From assembly GCA_022496185.1 (NCBI GenBank), contig WTXG01000520.1, positions 1-15,986 of the forward strand: DNA of 15,986 bases, written 5' to 3'. The position numbers and the translations under genes are program-made. This DNA is from Multifurca ochricompacta (lineage: Eukaryota; Basidiomycota; Agaricomycetes; Russulales; Russulaceae). The number at the start of each line of letters is the position of its first letter. The first letter of the stretch is position 1. The notes beneath the pieces were generated by a model. That model had not been told where the DNA came from. It searched no databases and saw only the letters and a program-made list of their open reading frames with translations. Shown piece after piece: positions 15,771 through 15,986 of this stretch.

Positions 15771-15986
15771 TGTTAGAATACAGCCACGGCACGCAGCCAC
15801 ATAGATACCGGAGATGGCGGCCCGAGATCGATCATATCGAGGCCGTCCTACACAATGCACGAGGTGTCGTGCAAATTTCTTTACTTTATTATAGGACTAT
15901 TCGCATAGTTAGTGTCCTCAGTCTTTCTGTTCCAAAGACTGAGGTCAGTATCATTCTCTTCGTAGCTACATTGTCTTTTACTAATT
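15771..15986 (+). repeat. 3' LTR of element D, first 216 bp
   Basis: It matches 11190-11405 with no gap and one substitution (G at 15861 against A at 11280). It runs off the window, so about 91 bp of the LTR and the right target duplication are not seen. Confidence 0.95.

Larger units (their letters stand above)
11190..15986 (+). mobile_element. Element D: nearly complete Ty1/copia retrotransposon inside C
   Basis: The order is 5' LTR (11190-11496), primer site, gag, protease, integrase, RT, RNase H, polypurine tract and 3' LTR (from 15771, cut by the window end). Integrase before RT is the Ty1/copia order. The 216 visible bases of the 3' LTR match the 5' LTR except one position (A at 11280, G at 15861), so the insertion is recent. 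ATGAC before the 5' LTR (11185-11189) should recur after the 3' LTR as target duplication, outside the window. Confidence 0.95.

Overview
The window is a stack of LTR retrotransposons and contains no host gene, tRNA or rRNA that I can support. The Gag and Pol types (Ty3/gypsy chromovirus with chromodomain, Ty1/copia with a UBN2-like Gag), the C/T-rich coding strand and the TATA-containing LTRs suggest a transposon-rich, probably heterochromatic region of a basidiomycete (Agaricomycete-like) fungus. The taxon is inferred from protein style only. All elements lie on the + strand.

Layout. (A) 1-2234: 3' end of a Ty3/gypsy chromovirus pol (RNase H, integrase, GPY/F module, chromodomain), truncated by the window edge and carrying one in-frame TGA. 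(B) 2235-3239: an LTR followed directly by a primer binding site that matches the anticodon half of initiator tRNA-Met, then about 500 bp with no gene. Its LTR design shows it is a relative of copia element D. (C) 3240-11189: a second Ty3/gypsy element with its 5' LTR, an unusually long region of about 3.4 kb of unrecognised broken coding sequence before gag, then gag (zinc knuckle), protease, RT, RNase H and integrase. (D) 11190-15986: a Ty1/copia element inserted into the integrase gene of C, with a complete 5' LTR, gag, protease, integrase, RT and RNase H, a polypurine tract, and the first 216 bp of the 3' LTR. Apparent nesting order: D is inside C; C appears to lie inside B; B lies just after A.

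How the parts work together. In each element the LTR supplies promoter and terminator, the PBS and polypurine tract prime the two DNA strands, Gag packages the RNA, and Pol copies and integrates it. Nearly every reading-frame break in C and D reads as the net loss of one base, often in a C run, although the two visible parts of the D LTRs differ at only one of 216 positions. Many breaks may therefore be assembly errors rather than decay.

The points most worth a second look are a double-hairpin module shared in shape, but not in sequence, by the B and D LTRs; tRNA-Met anticodon-half primer sites in both; the unrecognised 3.4-kb coding region upstream of gag in C; and a canonical A AAA AAG slippery heptamer exactly at the gag frame change in D.
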